DNA of 64,000 nt, from NCBI RefSeq assembly GCF_027947535.2, contig NZ_JAAGKO020000005.1, forward strand, positions 186,001 to 250,000, in the 5' to 3' direction. Position numbers and translations under genes: made by a program. The DNA is from Streptantibioticus silvisoli. Its GTDB lineage: Bacteria > Actinomycetota > Actinomycetes > Streptomycetales > Streptomycetaceae. The notes under the pieces were generated by a model. That model ran no database searches, had not been told where the DNA came from, and saw only the letters and a list, made by a program, of their open reading frames with translations. Below are positions 27,903 through 36,033 of the stretch, one piece after another; the stretch's first letter is position 1, and every line of letters starts with the position of its first letter.

Positions 27903-28193
27903 GGTGACGGGGGTCGGGTCAGCGGGTACGGCGGCTCGGTAACGGGGGGCGGGGCAGGGCCGTGCGCCGGAATCGGTAACGGACGTCAAGTCAGGGCCGC
28001 ACGTCGGGTCGGCAATGGACGTCGGGTCAGGGCCGTACGCCGGGCCGGTAACGGACGTCAGGTCAGGGCCGCGCGCCGGGGGCGGCAGCGGATGCCGGCC
28101 AGGACCGTACGTCGGATCAGTACCGCATGCCGGGCGGTCAGTACCGCACGTCGGTCCGGCAGTGAACGTCGGGTCAGTACCGTGCGTCGCTCC
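27903..28193. repeat. 36-bp tandem repeat array (degenerate minisatellite)
   Basis: About eight units. The leading GGTAACGG-type motif recurs at 27903, 27939, 27975, 28011, 28047, 28084, 28119 and 28158, that is steps of 36, 36, 36, 36, 37, 35 and 39. Each unit also carries a GACGTC-GGTCAGGGCCG core. There are no unique spacers, so it is not CRISPR. The right end runs into an aldo/keto reductase remnant. Confidence 0.85.
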
Positions 28194-28374
28194 GCGGCAG
28201 CGGCGGATGCGCGCTGGACGTCTCGCCGTCCACGCTGGTGCCCGCGAACTGGAGCACCGCCCGCAGCGCGCCGTGCACCGGTGCCGGGTAGTCCAGGGCC
28301 GGACCCGAGAGCTCGTCGAACCGCCGCAGGTGTTCGGGGCCGAGGTCCACCGCCGGGCCGGCGAGCTTGCTGGT
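28174..28374 (-). pseudogene. C-terminal remnant of an aldo/keto reductase
   Basis: Minus-strand frame of about 66 codons reading SKLAGPAVDLGPEHLRRFDE, then LDYPAPVH, VLQFAGTSVDG and ending in PRSDARY and TGA. This resembles the tail of actinobacterial aldo/keto reductases; the whole catalytic barrel is gone. The frame stops making sense at about 28375, exactly where an AraC remnant begins on the other strand, so one deletion probably removed both 5' ends. Confidence 0.5.
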
Positions 28375-28537
28375 CGCCCGCGCGGCCGGCGTCGCCGCCG
28401 TCGGACATCTCGTCGGCTACGACAGCCCGACCCGGTTCAGCCACGAGTACCGCCGCCTGTTCGTAGCTCCGCCCGGCCAGGACACCGCACGCCGGCGCGC
28501 GAACACCGCCCCGCACGACGTCCGGCGCCTGCCGTGA
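28370..28537 (+). pseudogene. C-terminal remnant of an AraC family regulator
   Basis: Fifty-five codons ending in TGA that match the second HTH of AraC proteins: VAAVGHLVGYDSPTRFSHEY followed by RRLFVAPPGQD. The N-terminal effector domain and first HTH are absent. AraC proteins with this tail are often divergent from aldo/keto reductases or SDRs, matching the adjacent remnant. Confidence 0.65.
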
Positions 28538-28985
28538 TCCGGCACGCGCGGTGCCGGTGGCTGTGGCGGTCGGGCGTGCGCGGGTGTGGTGCGGCGGCCT
28601 TCGGCGTGGTGGGCGTGGGCGCGGACGTGGACACGGACGCGGTGCGGTGTGTGGCCCCGCCGCGCTGCCCGCACTCGCGCTCCGCGCGGTGGGCGGACCC
28701 CGCGGCTTCGGTCATCCGGAGGGCACGCCCGGCGGCCGGGAAGCGAAACTGATTTTCACGCGCTGAAAGTTCCCGCCGAACGGGAGACATCACCGCAGCT
28801 CCCTGGGCTCCACTTTGGTCTGGACCACAGGTGATCCGAGGAACCTCTTTACGTCCAAGGGCAGTTCATGGCTCACTTATGACGCGTCCACGTCAAGAGC
28901 AACATCGAGCGCATCAGCACCACGTATGAACAGCACTGCCCAGCGTGCCCGTCCCCCACCCCGCTGTCGTGCTCAGGAGGAAGCG
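28538..28985. other. Decayed intergenic stretch with an AT-richer segment
   Basis: No complete gene is recognised. The stretch from about 28740 to 28930 is less GC-rich than its surroundings and contains the DasR-like site at 28816, which suggests a former or present promoter. Confidence 0.45.
28816..28827. promoter_or_regulatory. DasR-responsive-element-like palindrome
   Basis: TGGTC-TG-GACCA, a perfect 5+5 palindrome differing by one base from the dre core TGGTCTAGACCA that DasR binds upstream of chitin/GlcNAc genes in Streptomyces; 12 of 16 positions match the extended consensus. It lies 170 bp before a possible small secreted ORF and 0.8 kb before the GH25 gene. Chitinase promoters carry related repeats. 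Confidence 0.5.
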
Positions 28986-29213
28986 TTGCTGTCCCGCAGA
29001 CCCGCCACGCCGAGCGTCGGACACGCGAGAGTCGCCGTGGCAGCTGTCCGTGGTGCGTTCCTCCCCGCCATGCCGACCTCGGTGCTGTTGACCACGGCGC
29101 TGCTGGCCGCGGCGGTGCTGACCACAGCGGTGAAGGCCGCCGCGGGGGCCGCTGCCGCGTCCCCGTGGTCTGCCGTGGCGTCCTCCCGTTCGGTGGGTGC
29201 CGCGTGGGCATGA
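28986..29213 (+). CDS. Possible small ORF or signal-peptide remnant
   Basis: Seventy-five codons from a TTG that has AGGAGG 5 nt upstream. The translation has a basic start, then a hydrophobic run (SVLLTTALLAAAVLTT near residues 39-54) and an Ala-rich segment, like a signal peptide without a mature domain. With the DasR-like site upstream it could be the 5' relic of a secreted chitin-related protein, or chance. An in-frame ATG exists at 28926 without an SD. Low confidence. Confidence 0.25.
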   Translation: MLSRRPATPSVGHARVAVAAVRGAFLPAMPTSVLLTTALLAAAVLTTAVKAAAGAAAASPWSAVASSRSVGAAWA

Positions 29214-29632
29214 GCCGTCGGATCGCAACGGGCGCCCGCCCGACCGGCCCGCTGCCCGGCGCTGCCGGCGCGGAGGGCGTCGACGCCCCGCGCCGCAGGG
29301 GGACCGTCGTCCCGTGCGGCAGGGAGAGCGGCGCCCGGCCGAAGGCGCGGACCGGCGGCGCCCGGTCCGCCCGGAGTGCGATGCCCCTGAGTCCGTGGAT
29401 CGCGGCGAACTCACCGGCCGCCGGGACCGGCCGCCGGCACTCGCCGGCAGCTTCTCCGATCGTTCGTGAGATCCGGGAGCGCCCCCTGACCTCATGAGGA
29501 CCCCGCCATCCCGGAGCGGCGGTGACGACCGCCGAACCCTTCGGGCGCTACGCGAGTAGAACCGCCCGGTCGCGGGGTACCCCCCAGTCCTGTCCGCCTC
29601 ACCACCCCCATCAAGTGCCCAGGAGGCAAGCC
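29214..29632. other. Intergenic stretch upstream of the GH25 gene
   Basis: No gene is recognised. The end of the stretch carries AGGAGG for the GH25 start. Promoter boxes were not assigned. Confidence 0.45.
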
Positions 29633-30523
29633 GTGTTCTCCCGAATCCGCACCACCAGGTCCGTGAACCGAAGACTGCTGGTGGCCGGCGTCCTCAGCGC
29701 GAGCGTCGCCCTGACCGCGACCATGGCGGCGGCGGGCACCGCCTCCGCCACCCCGGTGCCGGTGGCCAGCAGCATCCCGGTCGGTCAGGGATACATGGGC
29801 GCCGGTTACGCCCAGGACAACAAGGACTTCAAGCCGGTCACGGGGCAGCTCCAGCTGAACACCCCGGGCACGGTGACCCCCGACGCGGCGAACCCTCCCG
29901 GCATCGACGTCTCGCACTACCAGGGGTCGATCAACTGGTCGTCGGTGAAGGCGGCCGGCATCCAGTTCGCCTACATCAAGGCCACCGAGAGCACCACGTA
30001 CAAGGACCCCGACTTCAGCGCCAACTACCTCAACGCCTACAACGCCAAGGTGATCCGGGGCGCGTACCACTTCGCGCACCCGGACCTGTCCAGCGGCGCG
30101 GCGCAGGCGACCTACTTCGCCGCCAACGGTGGCGCCTGGTCGGCGGACAACCTGACGCTGCCGGGGATGCTGGACCTGGAGGGCGGCTGCTACGGCCTGT
30201 CGGCCGCGTCGATGCAGTCGTGGATCCTCGACTTCTACAACACGTACAAGGCGAAGACCGGCCGCGACATCGTCATCTACACCAGCCCCAGCTGGTGGAA
30301 CTCCTGCACCGGTGGCTGGAGCGGCATGTCCACCAGGAGCCCGCTGTTCGTGGCGGACTGGACCACCGCGGCCAGCCCCGTCATCCCGGGCGGCTTCCCG
30401 TACGCGACGCTGTGGCAGTACGCCGACAACGGATCGGTGAGCGGCATCTCGGGCGCCGTGGACCGCGACTACTTCATCGGCACCAGCGCCCGTCTGCTGG
30501 CGCTGGCCAACAACACCCCGTGA
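29633..30523 (+). CDS. Secreted GH25 muramidase (lysozyme)
   Basis: Exported N-acetylmuramidase that cleaves the MurNAc-GlcNAc bond of peptidoglycan. The 296-residue precursor has a signal peptide (about residues 1-42: RRLLVAGVLSASVALTATM then ASATP) and a GH25 TIM-barrel-like domain with GIDVSHYQG near residue 90, FAYIKATEST near 112 and the catalytic Asp-x-Glu in MLDLEGG near 182; WQYADNGSVSGISGAVD closes the domain. GTG at 29633 follows AGGAGG by 6 nt. It is monocistronic with a strong terminator; a role in wall turnover or attack on other bacteria is inferred. Confidence 0.93.
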   Translation: MFSRIRTTRSVNRRLLVAGVLSASVALTATMAAAGTASATPVPVASSIPVGQGYMGAGYAQDNKDFKPVTGQLQLNTPGTVTPDAANPPGIDVSHYQGSINWSSVKAAGIQFAYIKATESTTYKDPDFSANYLNAYNAKVIRGAYHFAHPDLSSGAAQATYFAANGGAWSADNLTLPGMLDLEGGCYGLSAASMQSWILDFYNTYKAKTGRDIVIYTSPSWWNSCTGGWSGMSTRSPLFVADWTTAASPVIPGGFPYATLWQYADNGSVSGISGAVDRDYFIGTSARLLALANNTP

Positions 30524-30602
30524 CAGTCGCCTGAGCGCTGCCGGTCACCGCGGACGACGCCGGCCGCCCGGACCCCGGGCGATCACCGCGGCGCACCGGC
30601 CG

Positions 30603-30645
30603 AGCCCCGGTCGAAGTGGGATCGTTCCCCACTCCGACCGGGGCT
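30603..30645 (+). terminator. Strong hairpin terminator after GH25
   Basis: Outer 11-bp stem (AGCCCCGGTCG) and inner 6-bp stem (AGTGGG/CCCACT) separated by one A-C mismatch, with a 7-nt loop, 80 nt past the stop codon. Confidence 0.8.
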
Positions 30646-30748
30646 GCGGCATGTCGTCCACCGGTTGTGACGGGCCCCGGCGGCGTGCTGCCGCGCGCGC
30701 CCGATCCGGTTGGCGGCCCGGCGCCGGGGGCTCCGGGTCGTCACGCGG

Positions 30749-30826
30749 GAGCCGGTAGCCGGAGACCGGTAGCCGGAGACCGGTAGCCGGTAGCCGGTAG
30801 CCGGTAGCCGGTAGCCGGGAGCCGGG
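30749..30826. repeat. 7-bp tandem repeat (AGCCGGT)
   Basis: About eleven copies of a 7-bp unit AGCCGGT, the first ones broken by GGAGACC variants and the middle ones exact. A pure run like this is prone to slippage, so copy number may vary between strains. It is intergenic. Confidence 0.85.
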
Positions 30827-31364
30827 CGCCCAAGTCGGTTGTCGTGGTTGCCGTGGGTGGGGTGGTCGCGCGAGCGGTCCGCGTCGCGGCCGGCGCGGAC
30901 CGAGTGCGCCACGGCGATACGGACCACCGCGCGGTGGCCGGTGGGACGTCCGTCCGGGGGACTACCGGGCGGCGTTGAGGACTGTGTACGGTGTCGCCAC
31001 GGACGCGGAGGTCGGACTGCCCGGCGCGTGGCGGCAGGGCGCGACGAGGTCGACCCGGTGGCCCGGCCCGATGGAATCGAGCGCCTGCGCAGCGCACTTG
31101 ATGAGACGTTCGGTGAACACGCCATGGCGACGAGCACGCTTGACGACCGGGAGGCCGTCGTCGCCGGGACCACCCTGCGTCCCTCGCGGCCTGCGACCTC
31201 GATGCCCCGGGACCCCGGACGGCGGCCGGTGAGCGGGGAATCGGTACCCTCCGTCGCCTTGGAGCACCGCCCGCCGTTCCGGCCGCACCCCGCGTCGCTC
31301 CACCGGCGGCACCCGAACCTCACGACCCGCTCATCACCACCGATTCGATTGAGGCAGACCAGCA
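30827..31364. other. Intergenic stretch upstream of an acetyltransferase gene
   Basis: Open frames exist on both strands but show no recognisable domain, SD or consistent codon bias. The segment just before 31365 is AT-richer and probably holds the promoter of the GNAT gene. Confidence 0.4.
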
Positions 31365-31832
31365 ATGACAACGATTCGCCCGGCCCAGGCCGCCGACATC
31401 GACGCGATCGCCAGCCTTCTGGACGAGATGGACCGCTTCTACGGCGGGACTTCGACGGAACCCCTTGAGGACCGGCTCGCGCAGATCGACACCGCGCTCT
31501 TCGGGCCGACCGCGACGAGCCGTGCGCTTGTCGCCTGGGACGAGGAGACCCTGGTGGGCCTGGTGTCCTACTCGTTCCTGTGGCCGGCCGCCGGTCTGAC
31601 GCGATCGCTGTACATGAAGGACCTGTACGTCGCCAACTCCTGTCGCAGTGCCGGAGTGGACAAGATCCTCGAAGAGCGCTTCATGAACGAGCTGTTCACC
31701 ATCGCGCGCGACAACAGCTGCTGCCGCGTCGAGTGGGCGGCGGACGTCGACGACACGCCTGCTCTGAACTTCTACGACAAGCTGGGGTTCAAGCCGAGCA
31801 CGTCGCAGCACTTCTATCGAACGGTGCTCTAG
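31365..31832 (+). CDS. GNAT family N-acetyltransferase
   Basis: Acetyl-CoA-dependent acetyltransferase of 155 residues. It begins IRPAQAADIDAIASLLDEM, has the beta4 segment SLYMKDLYVANSCRSAGV near residue 83, where the acetyl-CoA loop lies (the Q/RxxGxG/A motif is weak), and the C-terminal NFYDKLGFKPS near 133. Its acceptor is unknown; it resembles small stand-alone acetyltransferases for amines or amino acids. ATG at 31365 has GAGG about 11 nt upstream. It is convergent with the next methyltransferase gene. Confidence 0.88.
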   Translation: MTTIRPAQAADIDAIASLLDEMDRFYGGTSTEPLEDRLAQIDTALFGPTATSRALVAWDEETLVGLVSYSFLWPAAGLTRSLYMKDLYVANSCRSAGVDKILEERFMNELFTIARDNSCCRVEWAADVDDTPALNFYDKLGFKPSTSQHFYRTVL

Positions 31833-31978
31833 GCCGACGTCCGGGCCGCCGGCGTCCGGGCCGGCGTCCGGCGATCCCGGCGGGCTCGCGACGCCCGCTA
31901 CGGCATCGCGCCGCGGTGCCGAAACGTCCCGACCGCCCGCGTCAACAACCCTGCGGGCCGAGGCACTTGGCGCGGCCC

Positions 31979-32022
31979 GCCGTGCGTGACGAGGGTGGCG
32001 ACTCGCCCTCGTGACGCACGGC
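31979..32022. terminator. Bidirectional hairpin between convergent genes
   Basis: A stem of at least 17 pairs (left arm GCCGTGCGTGACGAGGG) with one G-G mismatch. It is placed 147 nt after the acetyltransferase stop and 8 nt before the methyltransferase 3' end, so it can stop both. Confidence 0.85.
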
Positions 32023-32030
32023 GCACCGCC

Positions 32031-32774
32031 CTACGCGGCCTCCAGGGCGAAGAACAGGAAGCTCAGGAAGGACCCCGAGGGAAACGTCGCGAGGACGTCG
32101 GGGAACAGATCCCGGGCCTGCGGTGCCGGGGGCGGTTCGCTCATGACGGTGATCCGGAAGCCGGCCGCGGTGAAGGCGCCGGTCATCGCGTGCAGCGGCC
32201 GGTGCCAGTAGGTCAGTACGGCGTGTCGGCCGCTGAAGGTGTGGTCCTCGGACCACTGGTGCGTCGTGAAGTAGTCGGCGCCGGGGCTGATCAGCTTCCT
32301 GACGAAGGGATGGTTGACGGCCACGATGAGCCGGCCGCCGGGCGCCAGCACGCGCCGCAGTTCGGCGAGCGGCGCCGTCCAGTCCTCCAGGTAGTGCAGG
32401 ACCAGGCAGACGACGACGTCGTCGAACGCCCCGTCGGGGAACGGCAGCGGGCTGCCGAGGGCGGCTTGGCGCAGGGCCGCGCCGTCTCCGAGCCGCTGCC
32501 TGGCCAGCGCCAGGATTTCCGCGCTGGAGTCGACGCCGGTCACGATCGCGCCCCGCTCGCGCAGCGCCGCCAGCAGGGGGCCGGCCCCGCAGCCGACGTC
32601 GAGGATCCGCCGCCCGGCCACGTCGCCGGCCAGGTCCAGGATCGCGGGCCGGGTGTAGTAGCCGTTGATGAGGTTGGACTCGGTCTCGGCCGCGTACGCC
32701 TCGGCGAAGCTGTCGTAGTCGTTGGTCACCGGCTGGTCCGCGCGCCCGGCGGAGTTCTCGGGAGCGGGAGGCAT
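32031..32774 (-). CDS. Class I SAM-dependent methyltransferase
   Basis: Methyltransferase of 247 residues with a clear SAM-binding core: ILDVGCGAGPLLAALRERGA near residue 57, VTGVDSSAEILALAR near 78 and FDDVVVCLVLHYLEDW near 115. The UbiE/SmtA-like fold methylates small molecules, and the substrate is unknown. ATG at 32774 has CAGGAT 7 nt upstream (leaderless geometry); another ATG at 32783 is possible. It stands alone and shares its upstream region with the plus-strand hydrolase/decarboxylase pair. Confidence 0.88.
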   Translation of the reverse strand: MPPAPENSAGRADQPVTNDYDSFAEAYAAETESNLINGYYTRPAILDLAGDVAGRRILDVGCGAGPLLAALRERGAIVTGVDSSAEILALARQRLGDGAALRQAALGSPLPFPDGAFDDVVVCLVLHYLEDWTAPLAELRRVLAPGGRLIVAVNHPFVRKLISPGADYFTTHQWSEDHTFSGRHAVLTYWHRPLHAMTGAFTAAGFRITVMSEPPPAPQARDLFPDVLATFPSGSFLSFLFFALEAA

Positions 32775-33334
32775 GCGGCCCATCCTGGCACAGCGGGCCC
32801 GTTCCCCCGGTGGACCCGGCGCCGGACGAGGAGCCGTCCGACGGGAGGCGGCCCCCGCCGAGCAGAACGTCGAAATGCCCGACCGCCCGACGCGACGGCC
32901 TCCCTCGCTTTCTCATGACGGACAGTCCCGCTGAAATCCGCCAAGTGCGGCATTTCGCTGTCGCCGATCGAATACGCGTGCCCCCGTATGTATGGACCAG
33001 GGCCGCCGGGGGGACTTCTTGCAAAGGTCCGACTCGTCACCATCGGCGAGCGGAAAATCGTCAGCAACAAGACGAAATGACAGAAACCGAAGCGCGGGAA
33101 CTAGGGTTTTTCCTATGGTGCGTTGCCCGGGTGTCGTGGTGCACTCAGTGCCGCAAGTCTTCGGGGAGAAAACCGCATGGAAACACGGTAATGCTTCATT
33201 GCGGTTTCACAGGGCACGCGCGCCCTCGCTCATAGCTGCGCCACGGAGGATCGTCCCGGCTGTCAGGGTCAAGGCGATCGCGGCATCTGAGAGCGGCCGA
33301 ACCATTCAGCGTCACCAAGACAGGAGCGGCTCAT
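32775..33334. other. AT-richer intergenic leader of the hydrolase gene
   Basis: No gene is recognised. The right half is clearly less GC-rich than the genome average and includes a promoter at 33077-33107, a perfect 11-bp palindrome GCACTCAGTGC (33141-33151) and an 8-bp stem AAACCGCA/TGCGGTTT (33170-33207). If the promoter is right, the mRNA leader is about 220 nt long and could carry regulation. Confidence 0.45.
33077..33107 (+). promoter_or_regulatory. Promoter of the dimethylargininase-like gene
   Basis: -35 ATGACA (33077-33082) and -10 TAGGGT (33102-33107) with a 19-bp spacer, close to the vegetative Streptomyces consensus. It would give a leader of about 220 nt before the ATG at 33335. 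Confidence 0.5.
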
Positions 33335-34288
33335 ATGTCACACGAGGTTGTCGTAACGACGGGGGACGAGCGGGCGAGTGCCGGTGTGCTCACCACTGCG
33401 GCCATGGATTCGCCTGCCTTCCTCGTGGCACCGCCCCTGTCGATGGCGGCTGACGTTCCGAACAACGTGTACATGACCGAGATGACCGACGAGCAGCGTG
33501 CGGTCGACCGTCCCAAGGCGATCCGCCAGTTCGCCTCGTTCGTCCAGGAACTCAGCCGGGACGGCTCGCTCGTCTACTCCCTGCCCTCCCCCCTGCCGCT
33601 TCAGGACCAGCCCTACACCAGCAACGTCGGCATCGTGCTGCCGCACCGTCCCGACACGGCGATCGTCGCCAACTTCTCCACCGAGCCGCGCCGCGGTGAG
33701 GAGAAGGTCGCCGGTCCCTTCCTCGAAGCGCTCGGCTACAACGTGGTCCACCCCCCGGAGCTGTTCGAGGGCGAGGCCGACATGAAGTTCCTCGGCGGCA
33801 ACACCTACGCCTGCGCGTACGGCATGCGCACCTCGCACGAGTTCGCGGACTGGTTCGCGGAGTCGTTCGAGGCCGACGTCATCCCGGTCGAGATGACCGA
33901 CCCGCACCTGTACCACCTCGACTGCGTGATGCTTCCCCTGCCGGGCGGCCGTATCGGCGTCTGCTCCGAGCGGCTCGACCCCGTGGTGCTCAAGCGCCTG
34001 GAAGCCGACTACGACGTCATGGACGTGCCGCTCTCCGCACCGGTGGGCGCTCTCAACTGCGTCGTCTCCGGCCGTCGGCTGCTGAGCAACTGGGCCCTCA
34101 GCGAGGACACTTCGCACACCTCGAAGGAGGACCAGCTGGTCCGTATCCACCAGGTGGAGCGGCTTGCCGAATTCGCCGGTCTCGAGCCGGTGTTCCTCGA
34201 CATGAGCGAGTTCCTCAAGTCCGGTGCCGCGCTCTCGTGCATGGCCATGCACCTGAACCGCAGCAGCTACGACCTCGCCTCCTCCTGA
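33335..34288 (+). CDS. Dimethylargininase/amidinohydrolase-like protein
   Basis: Guanidine-modifying enzyme-superfamily hydrolase of 317 residues, the size of a dimethylarginine hydrolase rather than arginine deiminase. The fold signatures are MKFLGGNTYACAYGMRTSHE near residue 150, the catalytic His in DPHLYHLDCVMLPLPGG near 190 and the nucleophile Cys near the C-terminus in GAALSCMAMHLNR (about residue 303). The family turns guanidino groups into citrulline-type ureas or transfers them. ATG at 33335 follows AGGAG by 8 nt. The next gene is a PLP decarboxylase and then an exporter. Codon use is less GC-biased than its neighbours. Confidence 0.82.
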   Translation: MSHEVVVTTGDERASAGVLTTAAMDSPAFLVAPPLSMAADVPNNVYMTEMTDEQRAVDRPKAIRQFASFVQELSRDGSLVYSLPSPLPLQDQPYTSNVGIVLPHRPDTAIVANFSTEPRRGEEKVAGPFLEALGYNVVHPPELFEGEADMKFLGGNTYACAYGMRTSHEFADWFAESFEADVIPVEMTDPHLYHLDCVMLPLPGGRIGVCSERLDPVVLKRLEADYDVMDVPLSAPVGALNCVVSGRRLLSNWALSEDTSHTSKEDQLVRIHQVERLAEFAGLEPVFLDMSEFLKSGAALSCMAMHLNRSSYDLASS

Positions 34289-34400
34289 ACCCGGTGCGAG
34301 CGCGCTGACGCGTCGCGGGCAGGCCGGAATCGCTGCCTTCGTGCTCCAGGGTGTGACGGGTCCGTTGTCGAGCTGTCCGTGTGACTGAGACCGGAGAGTA

Positions 34401-35615
34401 GTGAGCGGTATGGGAGACATGACAGCCCGCCGGGAATTGACGACCTATCCTCCGTCGAACACGGAGGACAGCGAGGCGATGGCTCGCATCCGGGAGTTCC
34501 TCGACCGTGTGGCGCCGCCGACGCCGTGCCTGGTCATCGACCTGCAAACGGTCCGCGACCGTTATCTGGAACTGACCGAGGCGCTGCCCGGGGCCCGGGC
34601 GTTCTACGCGGTCAAGGCGAATCCCGCGCCCGGGGTGCTGCGTTTGCTGGCGACCCTGGGGGCGGGCTTCGATGTGGCCAGCATTCCGGAGATCGAACTG
34701 TGTCTGGCCGAGGGCGCGCGGCCGGAGGACATCTCCTACGGAAACACGATCAAGAAGCGTGCCGATGTCGCGAAGGCATTCGCGCTCGGTGTCCGGAAAT
34801 TCACCACGGACAGCATGGCCGACCTGGAGAACCTGGCCGAATGCGCACCGGGTTCCTCAGTGTTCTGTCGCGTCGCGCTGAACGACACCGGTGCCGTGTT
34901 CGAGTTCGGTTCGAAATTCGGCTGTGCTTCGGACATGGTCGTCTCCCTTTTGGCGCGCACCGGTGAACTGGGACTGCACCCGGCGGGTGTCTCCTTCCAC
35001 GTCGGTTCGCAGCAACTGGATCCGGCCGCGTGGGACGCCGGAATCGCCGAGGCGGCCGAAATAGCCGCCAAGCTGGCGAGCGACGGAATTCAATTGCCGC
35101 TGCTCAATATAGGTGGAGGATTCCCGGGGAATTACACCGTCGTGTCGCCTCCGACCACCCACTATGCGACGGTGATCTCCGATTCGCTGGCCCGGCACTT
35201 CGGGGCCGCCGGACTTCCGCTGCCGGAGGTCATGCTGGAACCGGGCCGGCTGCTCGTGGCGGACGCGGGTCTGCTGCGTACGGAGGTCGTGCTGGTCTCC
35301 CGTAAATCCACTGCGGACGACCATCGCTGGGTGTATCTCGACAGTGGCCGCTACAACGGCATGGCGGACACCGAGAACGACTGGATCTATTTCCAGCTCA
35401 CCACCCCGCGGCGCGGCGGTGAGACCGGCCCGGTGATTCTCGCGGGACCGACGTGCGACGGTACCGACGTGTGGTACCACAACCGCATGTACGAACTCCC
35501 CCTGGAGCTTCGGGCCGGAGACCACGTCGACGTCCTGAGCGCCGGCGCGTATTCGACGAGTACCTCCTGCGCGGACTTCAACGGGTTCGCTCCGACGACG
35601 ACTCATTGCGTCTGA
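34401..35615 (+). CDS. Fold-III PLP decarboxylase (ornithine/arginine/DAP decarboxylase family)
   Basis: Alanine-racemase-fold decarboxylase of 404 residues. It has the PLP lysine in FYAVKANPAPGVL near residue 72, the substrate/PLP-binding SFHVGSQ near 197, GGGFPGNY near 237, EPGRLLVADAG near 289 and the second-subunit Cys-Asp in GPTCDGTDVW near 350. It lies 112 bp after the amidinohydrolase gene, so the pair could turn arginine-type substrates into amines. Third positions often carry A or T, unlike neighbours (34 G/C in the 60 bases 34741-34800), suggesting acquisition. GTG at 34401 has GGAG 4 nt upstream; ATG at 34410 is an alternative. Confidence 0.85.
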   Translation: MSGMGDMTARRELTTYPPSNTEDSEAMARIREFLDRVAPPTPCLVIDLQTVRDRYLELTEALPGARAFYAVKANPAPGVLRLLATLGAGFDVASIPEIELCLAEGARPEDISYGNTIKKRADVAKAFALGVRKFTTDSMADLENLAECAPGSSVFCRVALNDTGAVFEFGSKFGCASDMVVSLLARTGELGLHPAGVSFHVGSQQLDPAAWDAGIAEAAEIAAKLASDGIQLPLLNIGGGFPGNYTVVSPPTTHYATVISDSLARHFGAAGLPLPEVMLEPGRLLVADAGLLRTEVVLVSRKSTADDHRWVYLDSGRYNGMADTENDWIYFQLTTPRRGGETGPVILAGPTCDGTDVWYHNRMYELPLELRAGDHVDVLSAGAYSTSTSCADFNGFAPTTTHCV

Positions 35616-36033
35616 GTTCTCCCCGCGAGCCGGCCGCCGAGGTCTGCGAGTGCGGGACGAACAGCGGGAGTTGAGTCGGCCGGGACATCCGGACGGCCAC
35701 GCGGACCCCCACGGTGCGCACCGGGAGCGGACACTCACGGTGTGCGGCGGGAGTTGCTCCGCGTGGCCCCGGGCTGTCCCGGCCTTCGTCGGCGTACGGC
35801 GTTGCGACGGCGGCGAGTTGCCGCAAGGCAGCGCAGCACGCCGAGGGCGGCCCGGGACGCCGCGCTCACCGAGAAGCGGGGCGGTGCGCGCAGGCGGGCC
35901 GCTACGACAGCGCGCCATGGTCCTCGATCCCGGACGGGCAGCAGCCGGCCGGGTACGTCCGGCGCGGCGGTGACGTTCCGTCGGTCCCGCAGCCGGCCAT
36001 GACCTGGCATCACTCTTTCGGCAGGACGGACCA
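35616..36033. other. Intergenic stretch between decarboxylase and EamA genes
   Basis: GC content returns to the genome norm here. No gene or strong terminator is recognised; several open frames lack an SD. Confidence 0.4.

Noticed and set aside
27903-28193. Repeat array considered as CRISPR
   Set aside because: Units are contiguous degenerate copies without unique spacers and there are no cas genes nearby.
29165-29497. Minus-strand segment resembling an acyltransferase motif (EFAAIHGLRGIA)
   Set aside because: The similarity is limited to about ten residues and the frame around it is low-complexity.
30962-31312. Minus-strand ORF with a plausible-looking tail (GVFTERLIKCAAQALD)
   Set aside because: No SD, no recognised family, proline/arginine-rich remainder; it overlaps the promoter area of the acetyltransferase.
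33096-33120. ECF-sigma-like GGAACT element near the hydrolase promoter
   Set aside because: No matching GTT/GTC -10 at the proper spacing; the ATGACA-N19-TAGGGT reading is better.
32810-33235. Plus-strand ORF with a Cys-rich end considered as a ribosomally made peptide precursor
   Set aside because: It has no SD, runs through the promoter and palindromes of the next gene, and has no modification enzymes beside it.
33114-33334. Known guanidine riboswitch in the hydrolase leader
   Set aside because: Neither paired ACGR-loop hairpins nor the ykkC conserved blocks could be recognised by eye; only generic stems are present.
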